A stretch of DNA of 64,000 nt, taken from positions 1 to 64,000 of the forward strand of contig NZ_CAAJGM010000241.1 in NCBI RefSeq assembly GCF_900996235.1, read 5' to 3'. How positions within the stretch are numbered: position 1 is the first letter of the stretch; the number at the start of each line of letters is the position of its first letter. The position numbers and the translations under genes are program-made. Below the pieces are notes generated by a model. It searched no databases and had not been told where the DNA came from. It saw only the letters and a list, made by a program, of their open reading frames with translations. This stretch comes from Paraburkholderia sp. BCC1885 (GTDB lineage: Bacteria > Pseudomonadota > Gammaproteobacteria > Burkholderiales > Burkholderiaceae). Positions 36,045-44,781 of this stretch are shown here, in pieces.

Positions 36045-36054
36045 CGTCTAGACG
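36045..36054. promoter_or_regulatory. CGTCTAGACG palindrome upstream of phnC
   Basis: A 10-bp perfect palindrome with the GTCTAGAC core seen in operators of HutC-type GntR regulators (PhnF, NagR and DasR sites contain GGTCTAGACC or similar). It is 88 bases before the phnC start and downstream of the Pho-box-like site. A PhnF-like regulator is not in this window. Confidence 0.4.
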
Positions 36055-36141
36055 TTGAGATACCTTCACTCAACCGTCACAGAGCGTTCCTAAAATGTCC
36101 CACACTTTCCGGCACTTGCTGGATGCCTCAACAGGACAAGC

Positions 36142-37044
36142 ATGGAAGCAATCCGTATCGAGCGGTTGAGCAAGACGTTCAGCAACGGCCGCAAGGCGCT
36201 CGACGAAATCGATTTGCGCGTCGCGCCCGGCGAGATGGTGGCGCTGATCGGCGCGTCGGGCTCGGGTAAATCGACGCTGCTGCGGCACATTGCGGGCTTC
36301 GCCGTCTCCGATCCACAGCCGTCGCGGATTGCGATTCTGGGCCGGCCGATTCAGGAGAATGGCCGTCTCGTGCGTGAAGTACGGCGGATTCGTCGCGACA
36401 TCGGCTTTGTGTTCCAGCAGTTCAACCTCGTCAACCGGCTTTCCGTCGAAGCCAACGTGCTGATCGGCGCGCTCGCACGGCTGCCGTTCTGGCGGCGCAT
36501 CACCGGCCGTTTTCCTCGCAGCGAACGCGCGCTCTCGCTGGCGGCGCTCGGTGAAGTCGGCATTGCGGAACATGCGCGCGAACGCGCGGCGACGCTCTCC
36601 GGCGGCCAGCAGCAACGTGCGGCGCTGGCGCGTGCGCTGGTGCAGCGCGCCCGCATCGTGCTCGCCGACGAACCGATTGCCTCGCTGGATCCGGAATCGT
36701 CGCGACGCGTCATGGACATGCTGCGCAACCTGAACCGCGACCACGGCCTGACCGTGCTGGTCTCGCTGCATCAGGTGGACATCGCGATGCAATACTGCCC
36801 GCGCACCGTCGCCCTGCGGCGCGGCAAGGTCGTCTACGACGGACCGTCCGCCGCGCTCACGCCTGCCCTTCTGCAACAGCTTTACGGTGACGAAGCCCGA
36901 GAACTGCTGGAAGAACCCGCCAGCAGCGACGCCGCGCTGTCACCTCAGCAGGCCACCCCACCCGATCCCACGAATCCGGACACGGACGCGCCCAGCCCGC
37001 AACAACGTTACGCATTTGCCCTGGACCCGGCGCGCCTCGCCTGA
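36142..37044 (+). CDS. phnC: phosphonate ABC transporter ATPase PhnC
   Basis: A 300-residue ATPase of the PhnC family. Walker A GASGSGKST, Q-loop VFQQFNLV, signature LSGGQQQRAALA, Walker B IVLADEPIASLD and switch histidine VSLHQVD are all present. A proline-rich tail of about 40 residues extends beyond the usual end. It powers import of phosphonates with PhnD and PhnE; no C-P lyase or other phn degradation genes are in the window. Upstream are Pho-box-like and GTCTAGAC sites. Confidence 0.9.
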   Translation: MEAIRIERLSKTFSNGRKALDEIDLRVAPGEMVALIGASGSGKSTLLRHIAGFAVSDPQPSRIAILGRPIQENGRLVREVRRIRRDIGFVFQQFNLVNRLSVEANVLIGALARLPFWRRITGRFPRSERALSLAALGEVGIAEHARERAATLSGGQQQRAALARALVQRARIVLADEPIASLDPESSRRVMDMLRNLNRDHGLTVLVSLHQVDIAMQYCPRTVALRRGKVVYDGPSAALTPALLQQLYGDEARELLEEPASSDAALSPQQATPPDPTNPDTDAPSPQQRYAFALDPARLA

Positions 37045-37118
37045 TCCGTGATTGCCCATATACGCCGCATCGCACTTCTATCTTCCGTCAGCCCTCTTAA
37101 GACTACTGGACCCATCCG

Positions 37119-38084
37119 ATGAAATTCCTGCGCTCACTAATTGCCGGCGCGGCAGCGCTCGCCTGCGTCGCCGCCCATGCGGAAGGCCTCAACCTTGGCA
37201 TCATCTCCACCGATTCATCCGCCGTGCTTTCGCAGCGCTGGCAACCGCTGGTCGACGACATGAGCAAGCAAACCGGCCTGCACGTCAAAGCCTTTTTCGC
37301 CACGGACTACGCCGGCATCATCGAAGGCATGCGCTTTAACAAGGTACAGGTCGGCTATTTCGGTAATGCTTCGGCGATGGAAGCCGTGGACCGCGCCAAT
37401 GGCGAAGTGTTCGCCAAGGTCACGTATGCGAACGGCGACACCGGCTACAAGTCGGTGCTGATCACCAATGTCAACAGCCGCTTCAAGACGCTCGACGATG
37501 TATTCAAGAATACTAAGGATGTCACGCTCGGCTTCGGCGACCCGAACTCCACCTCGGGCACGCTGATTCCCGGCTACTATCTGTTCGCCAAACACAATAC
37601 GCCGGTCAACACGTCGTTCAAGGCCGTCTTGCCGTCCAGCCACGAAGCGAACCTGCTGGCGGTCGTGAACAACAAGATTGACATTGCGACCAACAACACC
37701 GAGATGCTCGACACGCTGAAGAAAGATCATCCGGACAAGTTCGCGCAGGTGCGCGTGCTGTGGACCTCGCCGCTGATCGCAACCGATCCGCTGGTGTGGC
37801 GCAAGGATCTGCCGCAAGCCACCAAAGACAAGGTGCGCACGTTCTTCCTGAACTACGGCAAGACCGATCCGCACGAAAAGGCCGTGATGGCGGCGATTAC
37901 CGGCTATAGCGGCTTCGCGCCGTCGTCGGATGCGCAGTTGCTGCCGATCCGCCAGATCGCCCTGTTCCAGCAGAAACAGAAGATCCAGGCCGACACGCAT
38001 CTCTCGGACGACGATCGCAAGACCCAACTCGCCGCGCTCGATGCGAAGCTGAGCGCGCTGAACGCCGACACCTCGAAGCAATGA
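37119..38084 (+). CDS. phnD: phosphonate ABC transporter substrate-binding protein PhnD
   Basis: A 321-residue periplasmic binding protein. The signal peptide (LRSLIAGAAALACVAAHA) is followed by LNLGIISTDSS, and GFGDPNSTSGTLIPGYYLF holds the serine/threonine residues that contact the phosphonate in E. coli PhnD. It lies 74 bases after phnC. The C-terminus has a longer charged helix than usual. It overlaps phnE by four bases. Confidence 0.9.
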   Translation: MKFLRSLIAGAAALACVAAHAEGLNLGIISTDSSAVLSQRWQPLVDDMSKQTGLHVKAFFATDYAGIIEGMRFNKVQVGYFGNASAMEAVDRANGEVFAKVTYANGDTGYKSVLITNVNSRFKTLDDVFKNTKDVTLGFGDPNSTSGTLIPGYYLFAKHNTPVNTSFKAVLPSSHEANLLAVVNNKIDIATNNTEMLDTLKKDHPDKFAQVRVLWTSPLIATDPLVWRKDLPQATKDKVRTFFLNYGKTDPHEKAVMAAITGYSGFAPSSDAQLLPIRQIALFQQKQKIQADTHLSDDDRKTQLAALDAKLSALNADTSKQ

Positions 38085-38905
38085 ACGCCGCCGATCTGAC
38101 TGCTGCCCGCCCTGCGTCCGCGTCGGCCGCGCCCGCAAGCGCCGACGTGGGCAAGCGAAGCTGGCTAACGCTGCTCGGCTGGATCGTCGTGATCGTCGTG
38201 CTGGGGGTCGGCTGGCACGGCGCGGATATGCGGCCGCTCGATTTGTGGTCGGATGCGGGCAACATGGGCCAGTTCGCCAAGGACTTCTTCCCGCCGAACT
38301 TCAGCGAATGGCGCACGTATGTGCACGAAATGTACGTGACGTTGTCGGTGGCGGTGTGGGGTACGGTGCTCTCGCTGGTGTGCGCCGTGCCGTGCGGGCT
38401 GATGTGTGCGCGCAATATGGCGCCGCAGTGGGTCGTGCAACCGGTGCGCCGCCTGATGGACGCCTGCCGCGCCATCAACGAAATGGTCTTCGCGATGCTG
38501 TTTATCGTCGCGGTCGGACTCGGACCGTTTGCCGGCGTGCTCGCGTTGTGGGTCCACACGACCGGCGTGCTGGCCAAGCTGTTTGCCGAGGCTGTCGAAG
38601 CCATCGATCCGCGCCCGGCCGAAGGCGTGCGCGCCACCGGCGCGACGAGTCTCGACGAGATCGTCTACGCGGTGCTGCCGCAAGTGCTGCCGTTGTGGAT
38701 TTCCTACGCGCTGTATCGCTTCGAATCGAACGTGCGCTCGGCGATGGTGGTGGGCATGGTCGGCGCGGGTGGAATCGGCGTGGTGCTGTATGAGGCGATT
38801 CGTTCGTTCGACTACGCATCCACCTCGGCGGTGCTGATCATGGTGATCGCGGTGGTGACGGCTATCGATCTGGTTTCCGCGTGGCTGCGGGAGAAGGTGA
38901 TCTGA
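38081..38905 (+). CDS. phnE: phosphonate ABC transporter permease PhnE
   Basis: A 274-residue inner-membrane permease with six hydrophobic helices and the ABC coupling loop (EAVEAIDPRPAEGVRATGATSL, around residue 170). The ATG overlaps the phnD stop (ATGA). It completes a minimal phnCDE importer. Its 3' end is followed by a 174-base gap before the convergent tssM stop codon. Confidence 0.9.
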   Translation: MNAADLTAARPASASAAPASADVGKRSWLTLLGWIVVIVVLGVGWHGADMRPLDLWSDAGNMGQFAKDFFPPNFSEWRTYVHEMYVTLSVAVWGTVLSLVCAVPCGLMCARNMAPQWVVQPVRRLMDACRAINEMVFAMLFIVAVGLGPFAGVLALWVHTTGVLAKLFAEAVEAIDPRPAEGVRATGATSLDEIVYAVLPQVLPLWISYALYRFESNVRSAMVVGMVGAGGIGVVLYEAIRSFDYASTSAVLIMVIAVVTAIDLVSAWLREKVI

Positions 38906-39079
38906 GGGCTGTTTTTGCGACTCTGGCGAACCTCGTGAACGTATGCGGCTTCCATGATCCCGTCAGTGGTTGCCCAACTTTTCTCGACATTTTGCCAGTG
39001 CCAGCCGTCAAATACTTCGTTCCCCAGCCACACGCCACCTGCCGCTATGACCGGTAACCGCGCGCAGTCTTCGCCCTGC
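38906..39079 (-). other. gap with an unrecognised open frame after tssM
   Basis: This gap lies between phnE and the convergent tssM. One minus-strand frame is open all the way and gives protein-like sequence (LPVIAAGGVWLGNEVFDG; TTDGIMEAAYVHEV) in a frame different from tssM, continuing into phnE antisense. I do not recognise it, there is no good start, and it may be the remnant of a gene that once followed tssM. Confidence 0.2.
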
Positions 39080-42000
39080 TCAGTGGAATGCGCCAGGAAT
39101 CGAGGGCGCCGCCGGCAGCGGCGCGGGCGGCAATCCCGGTGGTGGGCCACTGTCGGCGAGACTGAACATGGCCATGGAACTCGGGCATTGAAACGCCCTC
39201 AACACGTCGCCGGTCAATGGATTAGCAATGCTGCCGGCACTCGCAATGTCGAGTACCGCCTTACGCCCATCGAAATCGAATTCGACGCGTGTGCGGCCCG
39301 GGGTCGCTGTATTGATCAGCGTCCCTTTGCTTAGCAGACGTAGCAGCGCCCACGGCCCGTCGGTTGCGATCGCCGAGGTTTCCGGCCGAATCCGCGGATT
39401 GGCCGTGATCTCTGCATGCGCACCTCCGCGTGGCCCGGGCCAAACTATGGAAAACGGCCGGACCGGGCCGTGCTGATACTGTTCGCTCTGACCGTCGATA
39501 TCGAGCACCAGCCCGGTGATCGATGGATCGAGTTCAGGTATGGTGATATCGGCCTTCCATGCGAGCTTCGCTTGCCCCGGCCCCGTGAAGAACACATCGC
39601 GGATCGCCTTCGCGCGCTCGAACGGCACGAGACTGGGTCCCTGTACCGGTTCGGTTGCGCCCGGAAGCGTCCTGTAACGCCAGGGCTTCGCCGACGTATC
39701 CACGAAGGGCGCCAGCGTCTTCACAAAGAAGTCGTCGATCACGCCGCCCTGCGCGAATAGACGCGTGAAATCATCGGCGCTTACGTCCTGGCTGCTTCCC
39801 GAAGCAAAAGGATAGTTGCCATCGACCGTCAGCCGACACGCGTCGCCGATCGTCGCAACCATCTGTCGTGATAGCAGTTCGCCGATTCCCTGATTGACTT
39901 CCCGCGACCCCTGAATTGCCAGGTTTCTTATGACTTCGCGAAACGGAGCGGGCAATGTGTCAGCGGTCAGCTTCAGTTTCACTGCGGCATCGCTGGCCGG
40001 AGGCATGCTGTTGTTGGTCAGGGCGTTGTCGGCAACGGTCAATGCGGTGTAGTAGTCGTTCAACTGGCTTGTGAGGCTGTCCAGTTGAGGCGGACCGCTC
40101 TGTACGGCGGCCTGGCCGCCTGCCTGCGCTGCGGCCTGCACGTCGCCGCTGCCGGTGACCACCTCGCGCAGGGCCCCAAAGTGGTCATCGACCAGCTCAC
40201 GCTCCAGACGCTCTTCGGCGCGGATGCCGAGCGCCTGATCGGTCTTCTGGCCCAGTTGACCCGCGGCCTTTTGCAGGAACGACTTGTCATCGACGGCAGC
40301 CGCGCGTGTCAGCGTGGTTTCTCTGACCGCCGCCCGCGCCAGCCGGGAAAGCGGCGAGTCGGGCGCCGCGAAGCTGCGTAAAACCTGCAGGTTAAACGCG
40401 AGACTCGTCCCCGTTACCGTCCGGACATCCGCCAGGAACGTGTCCCAGCGCTGCGCGTACTCGATCAGATACTGCCGACGGATTTCTCCGGTAAGCGGAT
40501 CGTCGTCCAAACCGGCATCACTCGCGATTTCAGACGTTTTTTTTTGAGCATCGCCGAGCAGGCTATGACCCATGACCCACGCATCGTCGTCACGCGCCAA
40601 CTGGACAAACTCCGGAAGGCGTTTGTCGAACAGATTGCGATAGCCGTCGTAGGTAAACAACCCCGGGATGCCGCGTGCCAGCGGTTCGCCACTGGCACGC
40701 GTGAAAACCGTGCCGGCCTGCGGCCCGACCGCACGCAGCAGGGTGAATTCCTCCGGCGCTTCCTTCAGCATGGCGGCCTTTGCACGCTCATAAAGGCGCT
40801 GGGTTGCGTTGTTCGTGTCGAGGAAAGCGCGGGCCTGCTGGATCAGGGCGTCATTCCTGACGAATGGCGACTGCACCACACGGTCGCCGGAGAACAGTTG
40901 CTGGACATGCTCGACCATCGAGGCGCGGCCACCGAACACCGATGCGCTGTCGGTCCTCGCCCAGTCCGATAACACCCATGCCTTGATTTCGTCCGCGTTG
41001 TACTTCGCCTTGTCCTGCAGCATCAGATACACGCGCAACGTCTGATAAGCGGTGTTCGCGTCCTTGCTGGCAACAGCATCGGAAAGGACGGCTTCCATGC
41101 GGCGCACGATCTGCGGAAGGAGCAGATTGTCTTCAAGCGCATCGTAGGTATGCCGGCTCTCAGCGGCTATGTCGGGGCCTACAAAGAGGCCGTACCGATA
41201 CGCGCTGTCCGGCGCCGACAGATCGAGTCCGGAATATGTGGGCAGATAGCGGGCGTCGTTCAGCGTATCCGGCACGGCCTCGGGCTTCGGGGTTTTGTAA
41301 AGCTGCGCGACCTTGGCTGACAAAGCCTGCGTCTTGCGTGCAATGGCGTCGAGATACGCCCGGTTGTTCCCAAGGCTTACCCACACGCCCGTGGCAAGCC
41401 ATGCAAACAGCAGCAGCAACAGAGCATGGCCAATCAGGCGCAGGAGACGGAAGCGGAATTCCCAGCGCAGGTTGGGCCGCACGAGATGCGCTTCACGAAA
41501 GATGACCTTGGTCAGCAGATCCTGCAGGAAGTAGCTCTGGTGGCCGGACGCAGTGGGCTGCGGCGCCTCGGGTTTGCGCTCCAGCGCACTCCATAGACGT
41601 TGCACGATCGTTCGCCGCTCAGCAACGACTGCACTGCCGGCCTGCGCCGCGCTGGTGAAATAGACACCACGCAGTGTGGCGTGCAGTTGCGTCGCGTCGT
41701 AGCGGGAATCGAGAAACACGCTGTCGATCAATTCGCCTAGTGGGCTAACCAGCGCTGCAAATTCCTCGTTCAGCGCCGCCAGCTTGCGGCGCTTTCCGGA
41801 ATCGTATTCATCCTGCAGACGGGTGTTGACACCCTCGGCCAGACGCGTGGCAAGCAGCCCCAGTTCGGCCTGGCAGCGCGCGCGCAGTCCTTCTTTTGCG
41901 ATGGTCTCCTTGCCGTAAGGCAGTGTGAAGCCCCACGTCTGCGAACGGCCTTCCCCCGTCAAGGACCCGAAGTATTCCCCGAATCCGCTGAGGCGGTCCA

Positions 42001-43138
42001 TCTTCGTGACCACCAGATAGATCGGGAAGCGGATTCCAAGTTCGGTACGCAATTCGGCAAGACGTGCCCGCAGTGCGGCGGCTTCGGCGATGCGCTCGCG
42101 GTTGTCCTGGCTGACCAGCTCGGCCAGGTCCACGGTCAGGATAGCGCCATTGATCGGCGCGCGCGGACGGTGCTTGCGCAATAGCCGAAGGAAGCCCAAC
42201 CATTCGGCGGTGTCGACCTCGCGAGCGAGTTCAGCCGCATCGACCCGTGGTGGTGCAGCCGCGGTCGTCTCTGTTGGCGTCCCGGCGTCGTCGGCTTTTT
42301 TGCCGGTGTCGACGGCGCCGCTTGCCGCGGCAACTGCGGCGCGGGCCGGCACATCTTGCTCGACGTCCAAGGATGTCGCACCGTGCCGCGTGTATCGCCC
42401 TGCCGTATCGATCAGCACCGCGTCGTTGGTCAACCACCAGTCGACATACCTGGTGCCGTCGGTTCCGCCGAGCTTGCTAATAGCCTGCTGCATCTGTTCT
42501 GCGACAGGAAACGCCAGGCCCGCATTCAGCACCGCCGTGGTCTTGCCCGCGCCTTTCGAGCCGATCGCCACATACCACGGCAGTTCGTACAGGTAACGCT
42601 TGCCCTGGAACAGGCGGCCAGGTCCACGTGCACCGGTGCGCATCGATTTCAACCGTGTCAACGCGCTGCTAACGATCCGGCTTATCTCTTTCATCTGCCC
42701 AGCAGCGGGCGATTCTTCCTGTTTGCCTCCAAATTCCAGCACTCGTGCGGCGAACTGCTCGTCGGTCCGCATCCGATGCCACAACCGGAAAATCCAGTAA
42801 ATGGCAAACGCGCCCAGCACGACCGCAATCGCGATCGCACGCGTGAATTCTGCCTGGAAGGGTTGCGCGTGACCCAGCGAAAGCAGCGGCGCGGCGTACC
42901 AGATGAGCAGACAAAACAGCGCCACGAAGACAACGCCGGTCGACCAGCCCGCGAGCCATAGCAGCAAGCCCGCGAGAAGCATGGTGATCGTCAGCACACG
43001 CATGGCGATACTGGCGAGCGGCCTGAGGTCGCCGAACGCAACAAGCGGCCCGACAAACCAGATGACCAGACCGACGACGATCAACGCGATCAGTGCCAGA
43101 AACTGTCGCGACACCAGAAACGATAAAAACTTCTTCAT
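39080..43138 (-). CDS. tssM: type VI secretion protein TssM (IcmF)
   Basis: A 1352-residue inner-membrane component of the T6SS membrane complex. Three N-terminal hydrophobic helices (LIALIVVGLVIWFVGPLV; LTITMLLAGLLLWLAG; AIAIAVVLGAFAIYWIF) precede a cytoplasmic NTPase-like domain with Walker A GSKGAGKTT (residues about 215-223); the long periplasmic part follows another helix near residue 590. I use the ATG at 43138; a TTG two codons earlier is also possible. It is 37 bases after tssL. The protein looks intact, unlike other parts of the locus. Confidence 0.9.
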   Translation of the reverse strand: MKKFLSFLVSRQFLALIALIVVGLVIWFVGPLVAFGDLRPLASIAMRVLTITMLLAGLLLWLAGWSTGVVFVALFCLLIWYAAPLLSLGHAQPFQAEFTRAIAIAVVLGAFAIYWIFRLWHRMRTDEQFAARVLEFGGKQEESPAAGQMKEISRIVSSALTRLKSMRTGARGPGRLFQGKRYLYELPWYVAIGSKGAGKTTAVLNAGLAFPVAEQMQQAISKLGGTDGTRYVDWWLTNDAVLIDTAGRYTRHGATSLDVEQDVPARAAVAAASGAVDTGKKADDAGTPTETTAAAPPRVDAAELAREVDTAEWLGFLRLLRKHRPRAPINGAILTVDLAELVSQDNRERIAEAAALRARLAELRTELGIRFPIYLVVTKMDRLSGFGEYFGSLTGEGRSQTWGFTLPYGKETIAKEGLRARCQAELGLLATRLAEGVNTRLQDEYDSGKRRKLAALNEEFAALVSPLGELIDSVFLDSRYDATQLHATLRGVYFTSAAQAGSAVVAERRTIVQRLWSALERKPEAPQPTASGHQSYFLQDLLTKVIFREAHLVRPNLRWEFRFRLLRLIGHALLLLLFAWLATGVWVSLGNNRAYLDAIARKTQALSAKVAQLYKTPKPEAVPDTLNDARYLPTYSGLDLSAPDSAYRYGLFVGPDIAAESRHTYDALEDNLLLPQIVRRMEAVLSDAVASKDANTAYQTLRVYLMLQDKAKYNADEIKAWVLSDWARTDSASVFGGRASMVEHVQQLFSGDRVVQSPFVRNDALIQQARAFLDTNNATQRLYERAKAAMLKEAPEEFTLLRAVGPQAGTVFTRASGEPLARGIPGLFTYDGYRNLFDKRLPEFVQLARDDDAWVMGHSLLGDAQKKTSEIASDAGLDDDPLTGEIRRQYLIEYAQRWDTFLADVRTVTGTSLAFNLQVLRSFAAPDSPLSRLARAAVRETTLTRAAAVDDKSFLQKAAGQLGQKTDQALGIRAEERLERELVDDHFGALREVVTGSGDVQAAAQAGGQAAVQSGPPQLDSLTSQLNDYYTALTVADNALTNNSMPPASDAAVKLKLTADTLPAPFREVIRNLAIQGSREVNQGIGELLSRQMVATIGDACRLTVDGNYPFASGSSQDVSADDFTRLFAQGGVIDDFFVKTLAPFVDTSAKPWRYRTLPGATEPVQGPSLVPFERAKAIRDVFFTGPGQAKLAWKADITIPELDPSITGLVLDIDGQSEQYQHGPVRPFSIVWPGPRGGAHAEITANPRIRPETSAIATDGPWALLRLLSKGTLINTATPGRTRVEFDFDGRKAVLDIASAGSIANPLTGDVLRAFQCPSSMAMFSLADSGPPPGLPPAPLPAAPSIPGAFH

Positions 43139-43175
43139 TCTCAAATTCCGAAAGCCTGCGATTCCGCCTGAGCGG

Positions 43176-44474
43176 TCACTCTGCGACGTTGATCTCGACG
43201 CGCCGGTTTTGCGCGCGTCCCTGGGGCGTTTTGTTATCGGCGATCGGATCGCTGTCGCCTTTGCCGACGGCTTCGAGACGGTTGGCCGGCACGCCTGCGT
43301 CCTGTATCAGTTGCATCACCTGCGTCGCCCGCTCCTCCGACAGCGCCTGATTCGAATCGAACGTGCGACTCCGGATCGGGGTGTTATCGCTATGGCCTAT
43401 GACGGTGACCTTGCCCGGAACCTTGACGATCTCGGCGGCGATCTTGTTGATGAGCGGCTGCATGGACGTATTCACGGTTGCCTTGCCTGGGACGAACATG
43501 TCATCGCCGTGGAAGGTCACTGCGCTGTGGTGCTCGTCTTCGTCGACGCTGACCGTGCCCGCCGCGATCTCGTCCTTGAGCAGTTCCTTCAGGTGCAGAA
43601 CCGGCGGCGCAGGAGGCGGTGTCATGCGGGCGACATCCGCAATCTGCTTTTCCACGGCCGCGCTACCTGTTAACAGGTCGTATTTCGCGTAGCCGTACAT
43701 CGCAAGCAGGATCAACAACAGCACGACGGCGCTGATCCAGACCGGGAAATCGTAAAACGGCCGGCTGCGGCCGCGCGTGTCGCCTTCCCAATGCGGAGAG
43801 AGCGCGGCAGGAACCGGGCCGCGCTGCGCCGTAATTTCGGAGTAGATGCGCTGGCGCACGGCGTCGTGCTTGCGATGACCGTCGGTCTCGTGGCGATAGC
43901 GCCCCATGAAACCGAGGCTCAGGATGCGGTAGATGACTTCGAGCAGGTCGATATGTTCCTTCGGATCGCTCATCAGGCGGCCGATCAGGAGGTATATCTT
44001 GTCGCCGCCCTGTCGGTCTTTGTGGAAGGTCGAAGCGAGTCCGTCTTTGATCCATTCAACGCCGCTTTCGCCGCTTTTCCCCCAGGCGGTCTGCGTGGCC
44101 GCTTCGTCGAGCGCCGTGCACAGGCAGTAGCTCGCGCCGAGCATGTGGTCGCGGCGGATGTTGGCCTGTTCGCATAGCTTCTCGAAGGTACGGACTTCCT
44201 GTTCGAGCAGGCTCCTCCATACGTTCGCGTCTTTCGACGGAAGGTTATCGGGCATATCGACGAGACCGCGCAGCAGAACACGCGACGCTTCCCGCAGCGG
44301 ATTTTGCGCGGCCCTGACCATATCAAGCCGACGTTCGAAGTTCTCCGCGAGTATGAGAGGCTCTCGCGGAGACGCCTCGTTTTTCCGGATCAGCGCGTCG
44401 GGCAATGTCTCCGTGTTGTCTTCTGGGATCGGCGCCGTTTCCGCAGACCCCATCGATTTACGCATCGTCGTCAT
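43176..44474 (-). CDS. tssL: type VI secretion protein TssL with OmpA domain (DotU)
   Basis: A 432-residue membrane-complex subunit: a cytoplasmic DotU/TssL domain (SLLEQEVRTFEKLCEQANIRRDHMLGASYCLCTALDEA), one transmembrane helix (PVWISAVVLLLILLAMYGYAKY, about residue 265), and a periplasmic OmpA-like peptidoglycan-binding domain (VIGHSDNTPIRSRTFDSNQALSEERA). This evolved TssL can anchor the complex to the cell wall itself. It begins two bases after the PAAR stop codon. Confidence 0.9.
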   Translation of the reverse strand: MTTMRKSMGSAETAPIPEDNTETLPDALIRKNEASPREPLILAENFERRLDMVRAAQNPLREASRVLLRGLVDMPDNLPSKDANVWRSLLEQEVRTFEKLCEQANIRRDHMLGASYCLCTALDEAATQTAWGKSGESGVEWIKDGLASTFHKDRQGGDKIYLLIGRLMSDPKEHIDLLEVIYRILSLGFMGRYRHETDGHRKHDAVRQRIYSEITAQRGPVPAALSPHWEGDTRGRSRPFYDFPVWISAVVLLLILLAMYGYAKYDLLTGSAAVEKQIADVARMTPPPAPPVLHLKELLKDEIAAGTVSVDEDEHHSAVTFHGDDMFVPGKATVNTSMQPLINKIAAEIVKVPGKVTVIGHSDNTPIRSRTFDSNQALSEERATQVMQLIQDAGVPANRLEAVGKGDSDPIADNKTPQGRAQNRRVEINVAE

Positions 44475-44476
44475 GG

Positions 44477-44758
44477 TTATCGCCCCACCTTTGCCGTTGA
44501 CGCAGCAATAAGCCTGCAACCACACTCCGTGCGGTGACTATGCAAGGCTACTTGTCGCCCCCCAACGCTCAAGGTTGGATGTGCTTCAATGATCCTGTTG
44601 ATTCCATGCGGACGGCCGTCCGGATACTGTTGCGGACAATCAACCAGATCATGCAGGCGGGCAATCTTCTTTCCGCCAATCTTGTGGGTATCCGAGCCGG
44701 TGATGATCCGGCCACCGTGATCGGTGAGGTCACCGACCACTGCTATGCTGATCGACAT
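44477..44758 (-). CDS. PAAR domain spike-tip protein
   Basis: A 93-residue PAAR protein that caps the VgrG spike: VVGDLTDHGGRIITGSDTHKIGGKKIARLHDLVDCP contains the repeated beta-hairpin and the cysteine/histidine zinc pattern (DHGG, DCP, EAHPT, HSHRTECGC). It lies between a lipase effector and tssL. A GTG at 44785 would overlap the upstream stop codon by four bases and add nine residues; ATG 44758 starts at the domain. The partner VgrG in this locus is broken. Confidence 0.85.
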   Translation of the reverse strand: MSISIAVVGDLTDHGGRIITGSDTHKIGGKKIARLHDLVDCPQQYPDGRPHGINRIIEAHPTLSVGGRQVALHSHRTECGCRLIAASTAKVGR

Positions 44759-44781
44759 AATGTTCAGTTCAGGAAGGAAGG

